From the NCBI GenBank assembly GCA_009773185.1, contig WPIF01000008.1, forward strand, positions 1-64,000: a stretch of DNA of 64,000 nt, in the 5' to 3' direction. Below the pieces are notes generated by a model. The model saw only the letters and a program-made list of their open reading frames with translations, was not told where the DNA came from and ran no database searches. Shown piece by piece: positions 33,886 to 42,766 of this stretch (positions within the stretch are counted from its first letter, which is position 1; every line of letters begins with the position of its first letter). This DNA is from Nitrospirota bacterium. Its GTDB lineage: Bacteria > Nitrospirota > Thermodesulfovibrionia > Thermodesulfovibrionales > UBA1546. A program made the translations under genes and the position numbers.

Positions 33886-35300
33886 TAATCCCTCCGGATA
33901 GCGTCTATCTGTACTCCGTTGCCTGAAAGCAACGTCACCTCTAATGGCATTTTGCCGATAGCATGGGTAGCGCATGAAAGACACGGGTCATAGCATCTCA
34001 CTGCCATCTCTATTCTATTCAGGATACCTTCAGACATTTTTCCGTCTTTGATAAAATATTTGGCTGCCTGAGCAACCGAGACGTCTATAGCCCTGTTATT
34101 ATGTGCAGTAGCCACAATAAGATTGGCTTTTTTAATCCTGCCGTTATCATCAGCCGTATAATGGTGGATGAGTGTTCCCCTCGGCGCCTCTATAACGCCG
34201 ATACCTTCACCTGCTTTTCTTTCGACCCTGACCCTGAATTCGTCGCCCACGATTGCATCATCCTTGAGAAGTTCTTTCGCCTTTTCAGCGGCATGAAGAA
34301 GCTCAATTGTTCTGGCCCAGTGGTAGTAAATGTTATTTCCCAGTGGCTTGCCATTACTCTTTGCCTTGAATTCCTTGAATCTTTTCTCTGCCATGGGTGT
34401 GTTTATTGCTTCCGAAACATTCAGCCTTGCCAGCGGTCCTACTCTGTAGGAGCCATCAGGCCAGCCGTCTTTTTTGTAGAAAGGGAACTTGAGCCATGAA
34501 GAATCCTCGACATGCTCTCCTATATAGTCAAGATATTTCAGGGGGTCAAATTCTATATCTCCTGATTTTCCTCTCAGCCTGATAGTTCCATCATATAATT
34601 CAAGTTCGTTTTTATTCGTTAAGCCCATGAAGCTTCCGTCAGGCTTGCCAAGGCCTTCTATCATATCAGGATATTTCTCTATAAGTTCCAGCGCTAATTC
34701 TACGGCCATTTCCGAGAGGGGGATTGCATCATTGATTTCTTTTGAGAGAAAAAATCTGTCTTCGTGCGAAAGGGTCTTGCTCATACCCCCGGGTATTGCT
34801 GTGACAGGGTGTATTGCCCTTGCGCCGACCCTGTCTATAATCTCCTGCCCTATCTTTCTTAATTTTATTGCCTTTTGGGCTGTTTCCGGAGATCTTTCCA
34901 GTATGCCGATTACGCTTCTGTCTTTTGGAGCGCTGCCTGGCCCGACAACCATGTCAGGCGCTGCCAGAAAGAAGAAATGCAGTGCATGGGAATGAATAAA
35001 CTGGCCCATATGCATCAATTCTCTCAATTTCTTTGCAGTTTCCGGGATTGTAATGCCCAGAAGGTTATCACATGCCTTGGCTGAAGCAAGGTGATGGCTC
35101 ACAGGGCATATGCCGCATACCCTTGTGGTTATTACCGGCATGTCCCATAGCATCCTTCCCTCGCAGAACTTTTCAAACCCCCTGAACTCTGTCACATGAA
35201 AATGTGCATCTGATACCTCTCCTTTATCGTTCAGGTTGATTGTTACTTTTCCGTGTCCTTCAAGTTTTGTAAGCGGCTCAATGGTTATCTTTTTGCTCAT
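33885..35300 (-). CDS. Group-3-type [NiFe] hydrogenase large subunit
   Basis: Catalytic subunit of a cytoplasmic hydrogenase (F420-non-reducing / Mvh-like or HoxH-like). The Ni-Fe ligands are in RVCGICPVSHHLASAKACD (L1) and DPCLSCATHAIGKMPLEV (L2). The segment after the L2 His (about 25 residues) is the tail removed by the M52 protease. Group-3 features are GGMSKTLSHEDRFFL, YRVGPLARLN and APRGTLIHHYTADDNGRI. 471 residues. No signal peptide, and the small subunit has no Tat motif, so it is cytoplasmic. It overlaps the small subunit gene by 4 nt. The physiological direction (H2 oxidation or evolution) cannot be told. Confidence 0.93.
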   Translation of the reverse strand: MSKKITIEPLTKLEGHGKVTINLNDKGEVSDAHFHVTEFRGFEKFCEGRMLWDMPVITTRVCGICPVSHHLASAKACDNLLGITIPETAKKLRELMHMGQFIHSHALHFFFLAAPDMVVGPGSAPKDRSVIGILERSPETAQKAIKLRKIGQEIIDRVGARAIHPVTAIPGGMSKTLSHEDRFFLSKEINDAIPLSEMAVELALELIEKYPDMIEGLGKPDGSFMGLTNKNELELYDGTIRLRGKSGDIEFDPLKYLDYIGEHVEDSSWLKFPFYKKDGWPDGSYRVGPLARLNVSEAINTPMAEKRFKEFKAKSNGKPLGNNIYYHWARTIELLHAAEKAKELLKDDAIVGDEFRVRVERKAGEGIGVIEAPRGTLIHHYTADDNGRIKKANLIVATAHNNRAIDVSVAQAAKYFIKDGKMSEGILNRIEMAVRCYDPCLSCATHAIGKMPLEVTLLSGNGVQIDAIRRD

Positions 35301-36196
35301 AATGTTTTCTTCTCCTTCACATGTGGGTATATTGAGACCGGGAGGGCATATCTGTAACCTACTCCAACCACATCCTCCATAAACATAAGGCCTCCTGCAG
35401 GAAGTATATTGGCCAGGGCATTTATCATTTTTGCTCCCTGTTCAAGTGCATCCGGCGTAGGCCCCATGCATCCCCTGCATGGTGTATTGCCTTTTACACA
35501 CCGTGAATCACACCCTTCTCTTGTGGCAGGCCCCATGCATAAAATGCCCTGCTCAAGAAAGCATTTTTTAGGGTCAATATTTTCGAGTTCCATTAGTGTG
35601 GTAACATTTTCTGTGATAAATTCCCTTTTCGGAATATACATCTCATGGTGCTCCCTGACGCACTCATGGCACAGGTTTTTTGTCGGTATCTCGGGCTCCC
35701 TGTTGTTGAGGATATCGGTCAGTGCCTTCTTAATCATAGTGGGGGTAGGCGGACAGCCTGGCAGATAATAGTCTACCTTGATTGTCTGGTTCAGCGAATG
35801 TACATGGGGCAGCATTTCAGGAATATCTTTTGAGGCAGGTATCTTGCCGTCAAGTGTGCTTTCCGTGTCTGTATATGCTCTTTTAAGGACATCATTTAAA
35901 GGGTGCAGGTTTCTTAATCCGTGAATCCCTCCAAAACAGGCGCAGGTCCCAAAGGCAAGTATTTTATCTGCCTTTTCCCTGAATTTTTTTGCCGTTTCTC
36001 TATTTTCAGTATTGGTTACAGAGCCGTCGAGTATTCCGAGTTGAACTTCAGGGATTTCCTTGACATCGTTTATCGGAGACCTCAGGATTTCAATTGACTC
36101 AAGTAATCCGATAAGGTCTTCGTGAAGGTCCAGAATGGCTACATGACATCCAAAGCAGCCCTGAAGATGTCCTGTTGCTACGTTTACTTTTCCCAT
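35297..36196 (-). CDS. Group-3-type [NiFe] hydrogenase small subunit
   Basis: A 299-residue Fe-S subunit. The proximal cluster has LQGCFGCHVAILDLHEDLI, GTCACFGGIHGL and YLPGCPPTPTMIKKAL. Two further clusters come from CHECVREHHEMY, EQGILCMGPATREGCDSRCV and PCRGCMGPTPDA, as in MvhG/HoxY-FrhG relatives. There is no twin-arginine signal. It starts one base inside the HdrA/MvhD-like stop, so the operon is tightly coupled. Cys content and order match F420-non-reducing hydrogenases. Confidence 0.92.
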   Translation of the reverse strand: MGKVNVATGHLQGCFGCHVAILDLHEDLIGLLESIEILRSPINDVKEIPEVQLGILDGSVTNTENRETAKKFREKADKILAFGTCACFGGIHGLRNLHPLNDVLKRAYTDTESTLDGKIPASKDIPEMLPHVHSLNQTIKVDYYLPGCPPTPTMIKKALTDILNNREPEIPTKNLCHECVREHHEMYIPKREFITENVTTLMELENIDPKKCFLEQGILCMGPATREGCDSRCVKGNTPCRGCMGPTPDALEQGAKMINALANILPAGGLMFMEDVVGVGYRYALPVSIYPHVKEKKTL

Positions 36197-37764
36197 TATG
36201 CTTTACCCCCTATGTTTCTCAGATAGTCTAAGAATTCAACAGCACTGCCAACGCATGAGCCTCCTTCGCACTCTGAAACCCCGAAAATCCTTAATCTCTC
36301 AGGGGTAATTCCCCTGCTTTTTAAAACAGCCCTGAAGAGGTTAGCCCTCCTGTCAAGGTCTATATTGCCGACAATGTTAAGGCAGTGGTCATCCTTGCAT
36401 TTGCATATCACTACGCCCTGGAATCCCTCGCGGAAGGCTTCGAGTATCAGCTGGGTATCTATTCTTCCTGCGCAGCGTACACTTAAAGGCAGCACGCTTG
36501 TCGGATATTCGACTCCCATCTTTCCGGCATAATCAAGAGATGGATAGCCGCAGCCTTCACATGCAAGATACAGGATTTTGATGTTGTTTGAAGGCTGATA
36601 TTGAGCCAGTATTTTTATTGCAGAGATTAGATATTTTGTCGGCGCTGAAATCTGGTCCCTTGCGCCTGTGGGGCAGGCAGAGACGCAATTACCGCAACCA
36701 ACGCATCGCTTTATATTGGTGGAAGAGAGTTTTTTAATGGGGTCAAGCTCTGCTGCATGGAATATGCATGTCTTGATGCATGTTCCGCATCCTCCGCAAA
36801 CCTCTTCATCAACCTCGGAGACAAATAACTCATGTTCAATCTCTTTTTTGCTCAGGAGAGAATCCGCAAGCGTAGAGGCTGAGTCAGAGAGCGCAATTAT
36901 GTAAGAAAGCGGCGTGTCCTTGACATAAGGTATTACAAATATTCCCTGATTTGAAGTCTCTACTGTGGAGGTATCGGATATCAGCGGTTTAAAAAAACCG
37001 GAATCATCCCTTTCAATCCTAATGAGGGGATATAATGCTTCTGTATATGTCAGATCATTTTCTATTGCAACTATGAGGGCTCCTGCCCTCAATGAATAAT
37101 CTCCAAGGGATATCCTGAAATTGCCTGCATACCCGTATATTTCCGTGGGTGTTTCCGTATGAAAGGTTACCTCAGGGTGATTTTTTATATATGCAAGTGT
37201 TGGCATTGCCTGGGTCTTATAATCCCCCAGATCCCTTAAAGAGACATTGTCAATAAAATGAACTTTGTATCCTCTCTCCAGAAGCCTGTTGGCAGCAAAA
37301 AGTCCGCCTATGGTTGTGCCGATAATTGCCACAGACTTTTTTGGCGTTACGCCTATTGTGTCAACATCATGTGTAAATCTTAGTTTTTCAATGCCGACGT
37401 CTAGCAAGACCTTTGCTTTCTTTGTGGCTCCTGACGGATCAGACCTGTGAGGCATTGCAACCTGCTCCTTTAAATTAACAAAACTTACCATATTAGAGTT
37501 TATGCCGGCTTCGTGTATTGTCTTGAGGAGCAAGTCTCCATTCCTTATCTTTTTGTAATAAAGAGGTGATTCACCTGCCAGGACAAGGCCTTTTAGCTTC
37601 TTAGTCTTTATCTCTTCCTGAACTGCCCTGATGCTTGTGGAACTGCAGAGGTTATTGAAAATTTTCACTGAGGCAAGATTTTTATAATCGGATGCCAGCG
37701 ATTGAAGGTCAATGATATTGCTGATCGCTTTTTCTGATTCTGAGATAAACAGCCCTATGTTCAT
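36196..37764 (-). CDS. Degenerate HdrA-like domain fused to two [4Fe-4S] sites and an MvhD domain
   Basis: A 522-residue electron-transfer protein, first in the hydrogenase operon. Residues 1-130 align by eye with the HdrA N-terminus, but the CHCG-type and EQC cysteines are gone (MNIGLFISESE; KEQVAMPH). The FAD-binding GGGIAG is changed to GTTIGG in VAIIGTTIGGLFAANRLLERG. Two intact ferredoxin motifs follow (CGGCGTCIKTC and CVGCGNCVSACPTGA). The C-terminal 130 residues are an MvhD [2Fe-2S] domain (YLACEGCGYPSLDYAG, VRCAGRID, CKCKDDHCLNIVGN). The start at 37764 has AAGGAG upstream. It probably links hydrogenase to an electron carrier; whether it still binds FAD or bifurcates is doubtful. Confidence 0.82.
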   Translation of the reverse strand: MNIGLFISESEKAISNIIDLQSLASDYKNLASVKIFNNLCSSTSIRAVQEEIKTKKLKGLVLAGESPLYYKKIRNGDLLLKTIHEAGINSNMVSFVNLKEQVAMPHRSDPSGATKKAKVLLDVGIEKLRFTHDVDTIGVTPKKSVAIIGTTIGGLFAANRLLERGYKVHFIDNVSLRDLGDYKTQAMPTLAYIKNHPEVTFHTETPTEIYGYAGNFRISLGDYSLRAGALIVAIENDLTYTEALYPLIRIERDDSGFFKPLISDTSTVETSNQGIFVIPYVKDTPLSYIIALSDSASTLADSLLSKKEIEHELFVSEVDEEVCGGCGTCIKTCIFHAAELDPIKKLSSTNIKRCVGCGNCVSACPTGARDQISAPTKYLISAIKILAQYQPSNNIKILYLACEGCGYPSLDYAGKMGVEYPTSVLPLSVRCAGRIDTQLILEAFREGFQGVVICKCKDDHCLNIVGNIDLDRRANLFRAVLKSRGITPERLRIFGVSECEGGSCVGSAVEFLDYLRNIGGKA

Positions 37765-37801
37765 AGAATCTCCTTTCCTGGAGGTCATTTTTGGCTGTTT
37801 G

Positions 37802-37831
37802 ATAATATTTTTTTTCTGCATGTCTTGTCAA
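37802..37831 (-). promoter_or_regulatory. Hydrogenase operon promoter
   Basis: On the minus strand TTGACA (37831-37826), an 18-bp spacer and TATTAT (37807-37802). The leader is about 30 nt with a good Shine-Dalgarno before the ATG at 37764. Confidence 0.65.
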
Positions 37832-37880
37832 GTTATAATTTTAGATTTGTTACATGAAAATCTTGCGAAACAAGCCTAGT

Positions 37881-37939
37881 TTGTCAATCTAAAACCCGAA
37901 GGCTCTAAGATTGACAAAACTCAGGATTAGAAATATAAT
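37881..37939 (+). promoter_or_regulatory. trxA promoter with inverted repeat over the -35 box
   Basis: TTGACA at 37911-37916, a 17-bp spacer and TATAAT at 37934-37939: a full-consensus promoter. A perfect 10-bp inverted repeat, TTGTCAATCT (37881-37890) and AGATTGACAA (37908-37917), has its right arm over the -35 box. Its left arm carries an outward TTGACA toward the hydrogenase operon. It may be an operator shared by the divergent genes or a hairpin. Confidence 0.7.
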
Positions 37940-37973
37940 TAAAAATACTTAACAAATTCAGAGGAGGTTCATA

Positions 37974-38306
37974 ATGGCAGAGGGTATAGTCGAGGTCACG
38001 ACTTCTACGTGGGATAAAGAGGTTCTTCAGGACAAGGGGTTGGTTATGATTGATTTTTGGGCTGTGTGGTGCGGGCCGTGCAGGATGATTGCGCCCACAG
38101 TTGAAGAGCTTGCAAAGGAATATGCAGGGAAAATAAAAGTGGCAAAGCTGAACACCGATGAAAACCCTGATATTGCAAGTAAATATAAGATAATGGGCAT
38201 TCCTACAATCATGTTTTTCAAGGGTGGCCAGAGAGTAGACCAGGTTGTTGGTGCCGTACCCAAGAATCAGCTTAAATCCAAGATAGATTCTTTGCTCAGC
38301 GCCTGA
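37974..38306 (+). CDS. trxA: Thioredoxin
   Basis: Cytoplasmic disulfide reductase of 110 residues with the canonical active site FWAVWCGPCRMIAP, the cis-Pro loop MGIPTIMFFKGGQ and a C-terminal GAVPKNQL. The Shine-Dalgarno GAGGAGG precedes the ATG and the promoter is full consensus, so strong expression is expected. It is followed by a secreted TlpA-type thioredoxin, but no thioredoxin reductase gene lies here. Confidence 0.97.
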   Translation: MAEGIVEVTTSTWDKEVLQDKGLVMIDFWAVWCGPCRMIAPTVEELAKEYAGKIKVAKLNTDENPDIASKYKIMGIPTIMFFKGGQRVDQVVGAVPKNQLKSKIDSLLSA

Positions 38307-38354
38307 ACCCCCGCTAAAAAAGTGATGAGCCATCTGCGCAGGGGATAAAATAAA

Positions 38355-38870
38355 ATGAAAAAGACTTTTGCAATTATCGTAATCTCATCTCTTTTAATCT
38401 TTGCCTCTTCATGCCAAAAAAAAGAAGGGGAAGTAGAGATAAAGCCGCCCTCTATAGGAGACACAGCGCCTGATTTTACGTTAAAAGGAATAGACGGCAA
38501 TACAAGCAGCCTTGCCGATTACAAAGGCAAGGTAGTTATGGTCGAATTTTGGGCTACATGGTGCCCCCCGTGCAGGGAATTAGCGCCAATACTTGAGAAG
38601 ATTCATAAAAAATACAAGGATAAGGGATTCATAATACTTGCCCTTGTATCAAGAGACGAGGGGGAGGCAGCCATAAAGTCTTTTATAAAGGAACACGGAA
38701 TAACATATCCAGTGCTTCTGGCTGGACAGGAGACAATGAGGCATTACGGCGTAAGCAGCATTCCCGTGAATTTTATAATTAATAAAGAGGGCCGGGTAGT
38801 AAGTATACACATGGGCAACACGCAGGACATTATGCAGGAACTCACAACTGAGATAGAGAGCCTGCTTTAG
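38355..38870 (+). CDS. TlpA/ResA-type thiol-disulfide oxidoreductase lipoprotein
   Basis: A 171-residue lipoprotein: signal and lipobox (LLIFASSC near residue 20), then a thioredoxin fold of the AhpC-TSA/Redoxin type (GDTAPDFTLKGIDGNTSSLA) with active site EFWATWCPPCRELAPIL and cis-Pro VSSIPVNFIINKEGR. WCPPC is typical of ResA/TlpA reductants that keep apocytochrome c CxxCH cysteines reduced. That suits a genome with an octaheme cytochrome in this window, though the link is inference. It is downstream of trxA with a 48-nt gap, probably on the same transcript. Confidence 0.9.
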   Translation: MKKTFAIIVISSLLIFASSCQKKEGEVEIKPPSIGDTAPDFTLKGIDGNTSSLADYKGKVVMVEFWATWCPPCRELAPILEKIHKKYKDKGFIILALVSRDEGEAAIKSFIKEHGITYPVLLAGQETMRHYGVSSIPVNFIINKEGRVVSIHMGNTQDIMQELTTEIESLL

Positions 38871-38874
38871 TTTT

Positions 38875-40197
38875 ATGTTTGAATCGCTTACCGAAAAACT
38901 CGAATCAATATTTAAAAAACTTCGCGGCAGGGGACTGCTTAAAGAAGAAGATGTCGAGGCAGCCCTGAAAGAGGTCCGTCTTGCGCTTCTTGAGGCGGAT
39001 GTCAACTTCAAGGTTGTAAAGGATTTTATACAAAAGGTCAAAGATAAAGCTATTGGCAAGGAAGTCCTTGAAAGCCTTACTCCCGGGCAGCAGGTTATTA
39101 AGATAGTAAATGATGAACTCTGCGCGCTTCTCGGGGGTGCAAGCAGCAGGATACAACTTTCTCCAAACCCGCCCACTGTAATTATGATGGTGGGTCTTCA
39201 TGGGTCCGGAAAGACTACAACCTCTGCAAAGCTTGCCAGGTTTTTCAGAAAAGAGGGCAGAAGGCCCATGCTTGTCGCAGCCGACCTTCAACGGCCGGCA
39301 GCAATAGAGCAGCTTATTACCCTCGGCTCTCAGATAGACGTTCCGGTCTTCTATTCAAAAGACACAAAGAACCCTGTAGCCCTCTGCGGAGAATCCATAA
39401 AAAAAGCAAGGCTTGACGCAAGGGACATATTAATACTCGATACCGCAGGCAGGCTCCACATTGATGAAGGCCTTATGGCAGAACTTAAGAATGTGAAAGA
39501 CGCTGTTTCCCCGAAAGAGGTTATATTTGTTGCTGATGCAATGACCGGTCAGGATGCAGTAAATATAGCAAAGAATTTCAATGAGCAGATAGGGATTGAC
39601 GGAATAATACTTACAAAGATGGACGGTGATGCAAGAGGCGGAGCTGCCATCTCCATAAGGGCCATCACACAAAAGCCGATTAAGTTTATCGGGGTCGGCG
39701 AAAAAATAGATATGCTTGAGCCGTTCCATCCCGAAAGGGTCGCATCGAGGATTCTCGGGATGGGAGATATACTCAGCCTGATAGAACAGACTCAGAGTGT
39801 ATTCGAGCAAAAAGAGGCCGAAAAATTACAGGAAAAGATACAAGGAGAATCATTCACCTTTGACGATTTAAAGGAGCAACTGAAAAAAATACGGAACATG
39901 GGCCCGCTCGAAAATATTTTAAATATGATACCCGGCATGAGCAATAAGATGAAGGGGGTTTCAGTAGACGGCAAAGAGCTGGTAAGGACAGAGGCTGTAA
40001 TAAATTCCATGACGCTGGCTGAAAGACGGAATCATAATCTCCTGAATGGCAGCAGAAGGAAAAGGATTGCCATGGGAAGCGGCACAACAGCTGCGGATGT
40101 AAACAGAGTGGTTAAGCAATATGTTGAATTAAAAAAGATGCTGAAAATGTTTAAAGGCAAAAAAGGGATAAAACTTCCCAAAGGCCTGCCTTTCTGA
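38875..40197 (+). CDS. ffh: Signal recognition particle protein Ffh (SRP54)
   Basis: GTPase that targets membrane proteins cotranslationally. Seen: the N-domain ALLEADVNFKVVKDFIQKVK, the G-domain P-loop MMVGLHGSGKTTTSAKLARF, DLQRPAAIEQLITLG, DTAGRLHIDEGLM, TKMDGDARGGAAISI and GVGEKIDMLEPF. The Met-rich M domain includes IPGMSNKMKG and RKRIAMGSGTTAADVNRVVK. 440 residues is standard. The ATG comes 4 nt after the stop of the TlpA-type gene and lacks a Shine-Dalgarno, so re-initiation is likely. Confidence 0.98.
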   Translation: MFESLTEKLESIFKKLRGRGLLKEEDVEAALKEVRLALLEADVNFKVVKDFIQKVKDKAIGKEVLESLTPGQQVIKIVNDELCALLGGASSRIQLSPNPPTVIMMVGLHGSGKTTTSAKLARFFRKEGRRPMLVAADLQRPAAIEQLITLGSQIDVPVFYSKDTKNPVALCGESIKKARLDARDILILDTAGRLHIDEGLMAELKNVKDAVSPKEVIFVADAMTGQDAVNIAKNFNEQIGIDGIILTKMDGDARGGAAISIRAITQKPIKFIGVGEKIDMLEPFHPERVASRILGMGDILSLIEQTQSVFEQKEAEKLQEKIQGESFTFDDLKEQLKKIRNMGPLENILNMIPGMSNKMKGVSVDGKELVRTEAVINSMTLAERRNHNLLNGSRRKRIAMGSGTTAADVNRVVKQYVELKKMLKMFKGKKGIKLPKGLPF

Positions 40198-40288
40198 TTC
40201 CTGTTATGTAACACCAGGTAAAACATAAGCAGACACGAATATCTCTCTTAAACATGCATCTCTTCATTCTTGTGTAGTATCATACTAC

Positions 40289-42766
40289 ATGGACTTTTTG
40301 AATGAAATCGAGGGTGTTTTCGATAAGCTTGGCGGCAGAGAACTTTCAGCCTTTTACACGCGGAAAATAGATGTATTTCTCACCGATGTTTTTAATTCAA
40401 TAGAATCCCAAAAACTCCTTGCCCTTATTGCCATCGGCGGATATGGCAGGGCAGAGCTTGCCCCTTATTCTGATATAGATATCATGTTTTTTGCGAGGGA
40501 TAAGGCAGACTCAAAAAAGGTTGAAACAGTCCTCTATAAGCTCTGGGATACGGGACTCATAATAGGGCATTGCTTTAGAACGCCTGAAGACTGTATTGCA
40601 GAGGCAAAAAAAGATTTGAGGACGCATACATCCCTGCTCGAGGCAAGGTTTATAGCAGGAGATAAGGAGATCTATAATTATTTTCATGAAAAGGTCTATT
40701 CAGAGCTTGCGTTTAGGAAGCAGAAAAACTTCATAACAGGCAAGTTGAAAGAGATGGAGAAGAGACATGCAGGCTTCGGAGATTCTGTTTATCTCCTTGA
40801 GCCGAATGTAAAGGAGAGCCAGGGCGGGCTTAGAGATATTCATACAGTCCTCTGGCTTTCAAAAATTGCCCTGAAACTGGGCAATATCGGGCAGCTTTCA
40901 AATGTTGTATCAGGGCATGATTTCAAGAGGATTATAAGGGCCTATGATTTTCTGCTCAAGGTAAGGTTCTGCCTCCATATTATAAGTAAAAGAAGAAACG
41001 ATGTCCTTTCATTCGACACGCATGACCAAGTCTCTGCGAGGCTCGGGTTCCGCAATTCGAAGAAATTTTCAGGCTCTGAGAGGTTTATGAGATATTTTTA
41101 CCTCAAGGCAAATATCGTAAACAACGTAACATCACTTATTGCGGGCTTGTGCACAAGGCAATGGGCCATCGAGGGCATCAGGGACTGGAGCGCGGTAAAG
41201 AAGAAGGCGACTGAGAATTTTTTCATCTACAGGAATGTCGTTATCCCGTCAGAAAACAGCAGCGTAAGAAAAAATCCCGAAAGGATTATCGAGGCCTTCT
41301 ATGCATCCTCTAAAACCGGCAAAAAATTAAGCCATAATCTCAGGGAGGACATAACAAAAAATCTCCTGTATGTCGGGAGAAGGGTAAGGCGCTCTCATAA
41401 AACCATGGGTTTTTTTCGCGAGATATTGAACGGCCCGCGTGTATATGCAACATTGAGGGAGATGCATGAGACAGGAGTGCTCGGCAGGTTCATTCCTGAA
41501 CTAGGGGCCTTGAGGTCGCTGGTTGTGTACGAGCCTTACCACAGATACACTGTTGACGAACACACCCTGCATGCCGTACAAAACCTTGAGATGCTTACTG
41601 CAACGAAATATAAGAGCCTTGAGTGCCTTTCAGGGATAATGAAGGGATTAAAAGACAAGGATATCCTTTTCATGTCCATTCTTTTTCATGACATAGGAAA
41701 GGCAGCCGGAAAATATCATGAAGAAGAAGGATATAAAAGGCTTAAGAATATTGTTGAAAGGTTTAATATAGACGTTGAGAAAAGGCAGAGGATAGAGTTC
41801 CTCGTAAAAAACCATATCCTCATGTCGCGCATTGCACTGACAAGGGAGATTGAAGCCCCTGAAATTATTGCCCAGCTTGCAGAGGCCGTCGGAGATGAAG
41901 AAAGCCTCGGCGCATTATATCTCATGACGTATGCTGACATGTCTGCCGTGAATCCGTCATTCTGGACAGAATGGAAGGCATATCTGCTTCAAGAGCTTTA
42001 TGAAAAGACATTGAATTACCTGAGAGGGGTAAGAAGGGACAAGGAAGTTTATATAAAGAGCATCCTTGATTCTTATGAGGGCGCTGACAGGGAAGGGCTT
42101 GATATTTTTATTGCAGATATGCCTGAGAGATATCTTCTTTCGACCCCTCCGGAGAGGATATATCATGATTATAGGCTTGCCCGGACTGTAAGGGAAAATA
42201 ACTTTGCTTTAAGTATTAACGAAAAGCATGACGGCACAACAGAAATTATTGTCGGTACCTGGGACAGCCCGGGCCTTTTTTCCAGGATTGTAGGGTTCCT
42301 GTCGTCAAAATGGATGAATATATTGAGCGCAAGGTTATATACTGGCAAAAAGGGGCTTATTATTGATAAAATTCAAATTTCGAACTGGAAAGAGATCTGG
42401 TGGGATGGGATGGATATTTTTATCGAAAAGGGGCTGGAGGACGTTGTGTTAAGAGGCACGCGCATAAACTTGTCAGGCTCACAGAAAGAAATCGGCAGCA
42501 GAAGAGTTGATGTGTTTATAGAGCTTGATAATGAGACGTCCGGTGAAAGTACGATCCTTGAATTTTTTTCTCAGGACAGGCATGGGCTTTTATACGATGT
42601 CTCAAACCTCTTTTATGAAAATGGGTTTAATATAATATCAGCAAAGATTAATACGGAATCGGGCATTGCTCAGGATATTTTTTATATACAGCATGAAGGA
42701 AGGAAGGTTAACGGGCTTAAGACCACTGAATTGCTTGCATCCCTATGGAAAACACTAAAAAGTTAA
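40289..42766 (+). CDS. glnD: [Protein-PII] uridylyltransferase / uridylyl-removing enzyme
   Basis: Nitrogen-status sensor that modifies PII proteins in response to glutamine. In order: nucleotidyltransferase domain IAIGGYGRAELAPYSDIDIM (G-x-G and DxD), LLEPNVKESQGGLRDIHTVL, HD hydrolase LFHDIGKAAGKYHEEEG, and two C-terminal ACT domains (IIVGTWDSPGLFSRIVGFLS and EFFSQDRHGLLYDVSNLFYE). 825 residues, near the usual 880. No Shine-Dalgarno; a TATCAT is placed 5 nt before the ATG but lacks a good -35. It ends within the start of the TamB-like gene (22-nt overlap). Confidence 0.96.
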   Translation: MDFLNEIEGVFDKLGGRELSAFYTRKIDVFLTDVFNSIESQKLLALIAIGGYGRAELAPYSDIDIMFFARDKADSKKVETVLYKLWDTGLIIGHCFRTPEDCIAEAKKDLRTHTSLLEARFIAGDKEIYNYFHEKVYSELAFRKQKNFITGKLKEMEKRHAGFGDSVYLLEPNVKESQGGLRDIHTVLWLSKIALKLGNIGQLSNVVSGHDFKRIIRAYDFLLKVRFCLHIISKRRNDVLSFDTHDQVSARLGFRNSKKFSGSERFMRYFYLKANIVNNVTSLIAGLCTRQWAIEGIRDWSAVKKKATENFFIYRNVVIPSENSSVRKNPERIIEAFYASSKTGKKLSHNLREDITKNLLYVGRRVRRSHKTMGFFREILNGPRVYATLREMHETGVLGRFIPELGALRSLVVYEPYHRYTVDEHTLHAVQNLEMLTATKYKSLECLSGIMKGLKDKDILFMSILFHDIGKAAGKYHEEEGYKRLKNIVERFNIDVEKRQRIEFLVKNHILMSRIALTREIEAPEIIAQLAEAVGDEESLGALYLMTYADMSAVNPSFWTEWKAYLLQELYEKTLNYLRGVRRDKEVYIKSILDSYEGADREGLDIFIADMPERYLLSTPPERIYHDYRLARTVRENNFALSINEKHDGTTEIIVGTWDSPGLFSRIVGFLSSKWMNILSARLYTGKKGLIIDKIQISNWKEIWWDGMDIFIEKGLEDVVLRGTRINLSGSQKEIGSRRVDVFIELDNETSGESTILEFFSQDRHGLLYDVSNLFYENGFNIISAKINTESGIAQDIFYIQHEGRKVNGLKTTELLASLWKTLKS

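Noticed and set aside
33886-33984. Longer start for the small hydrogenase-operon protein
   Set aside because: It would overlap the conserved L2 end of the large subunit by 33 codons; the overlapping ATG at 33885 has a ribosome site.
40271-40289. Leaderless promoter for glnD (TATCAT 5 nt before the ATG)
   Set aside because: The -10 match is good but there is no recognisable -35 at 16-18 bp, so I did not list it as a promoter.
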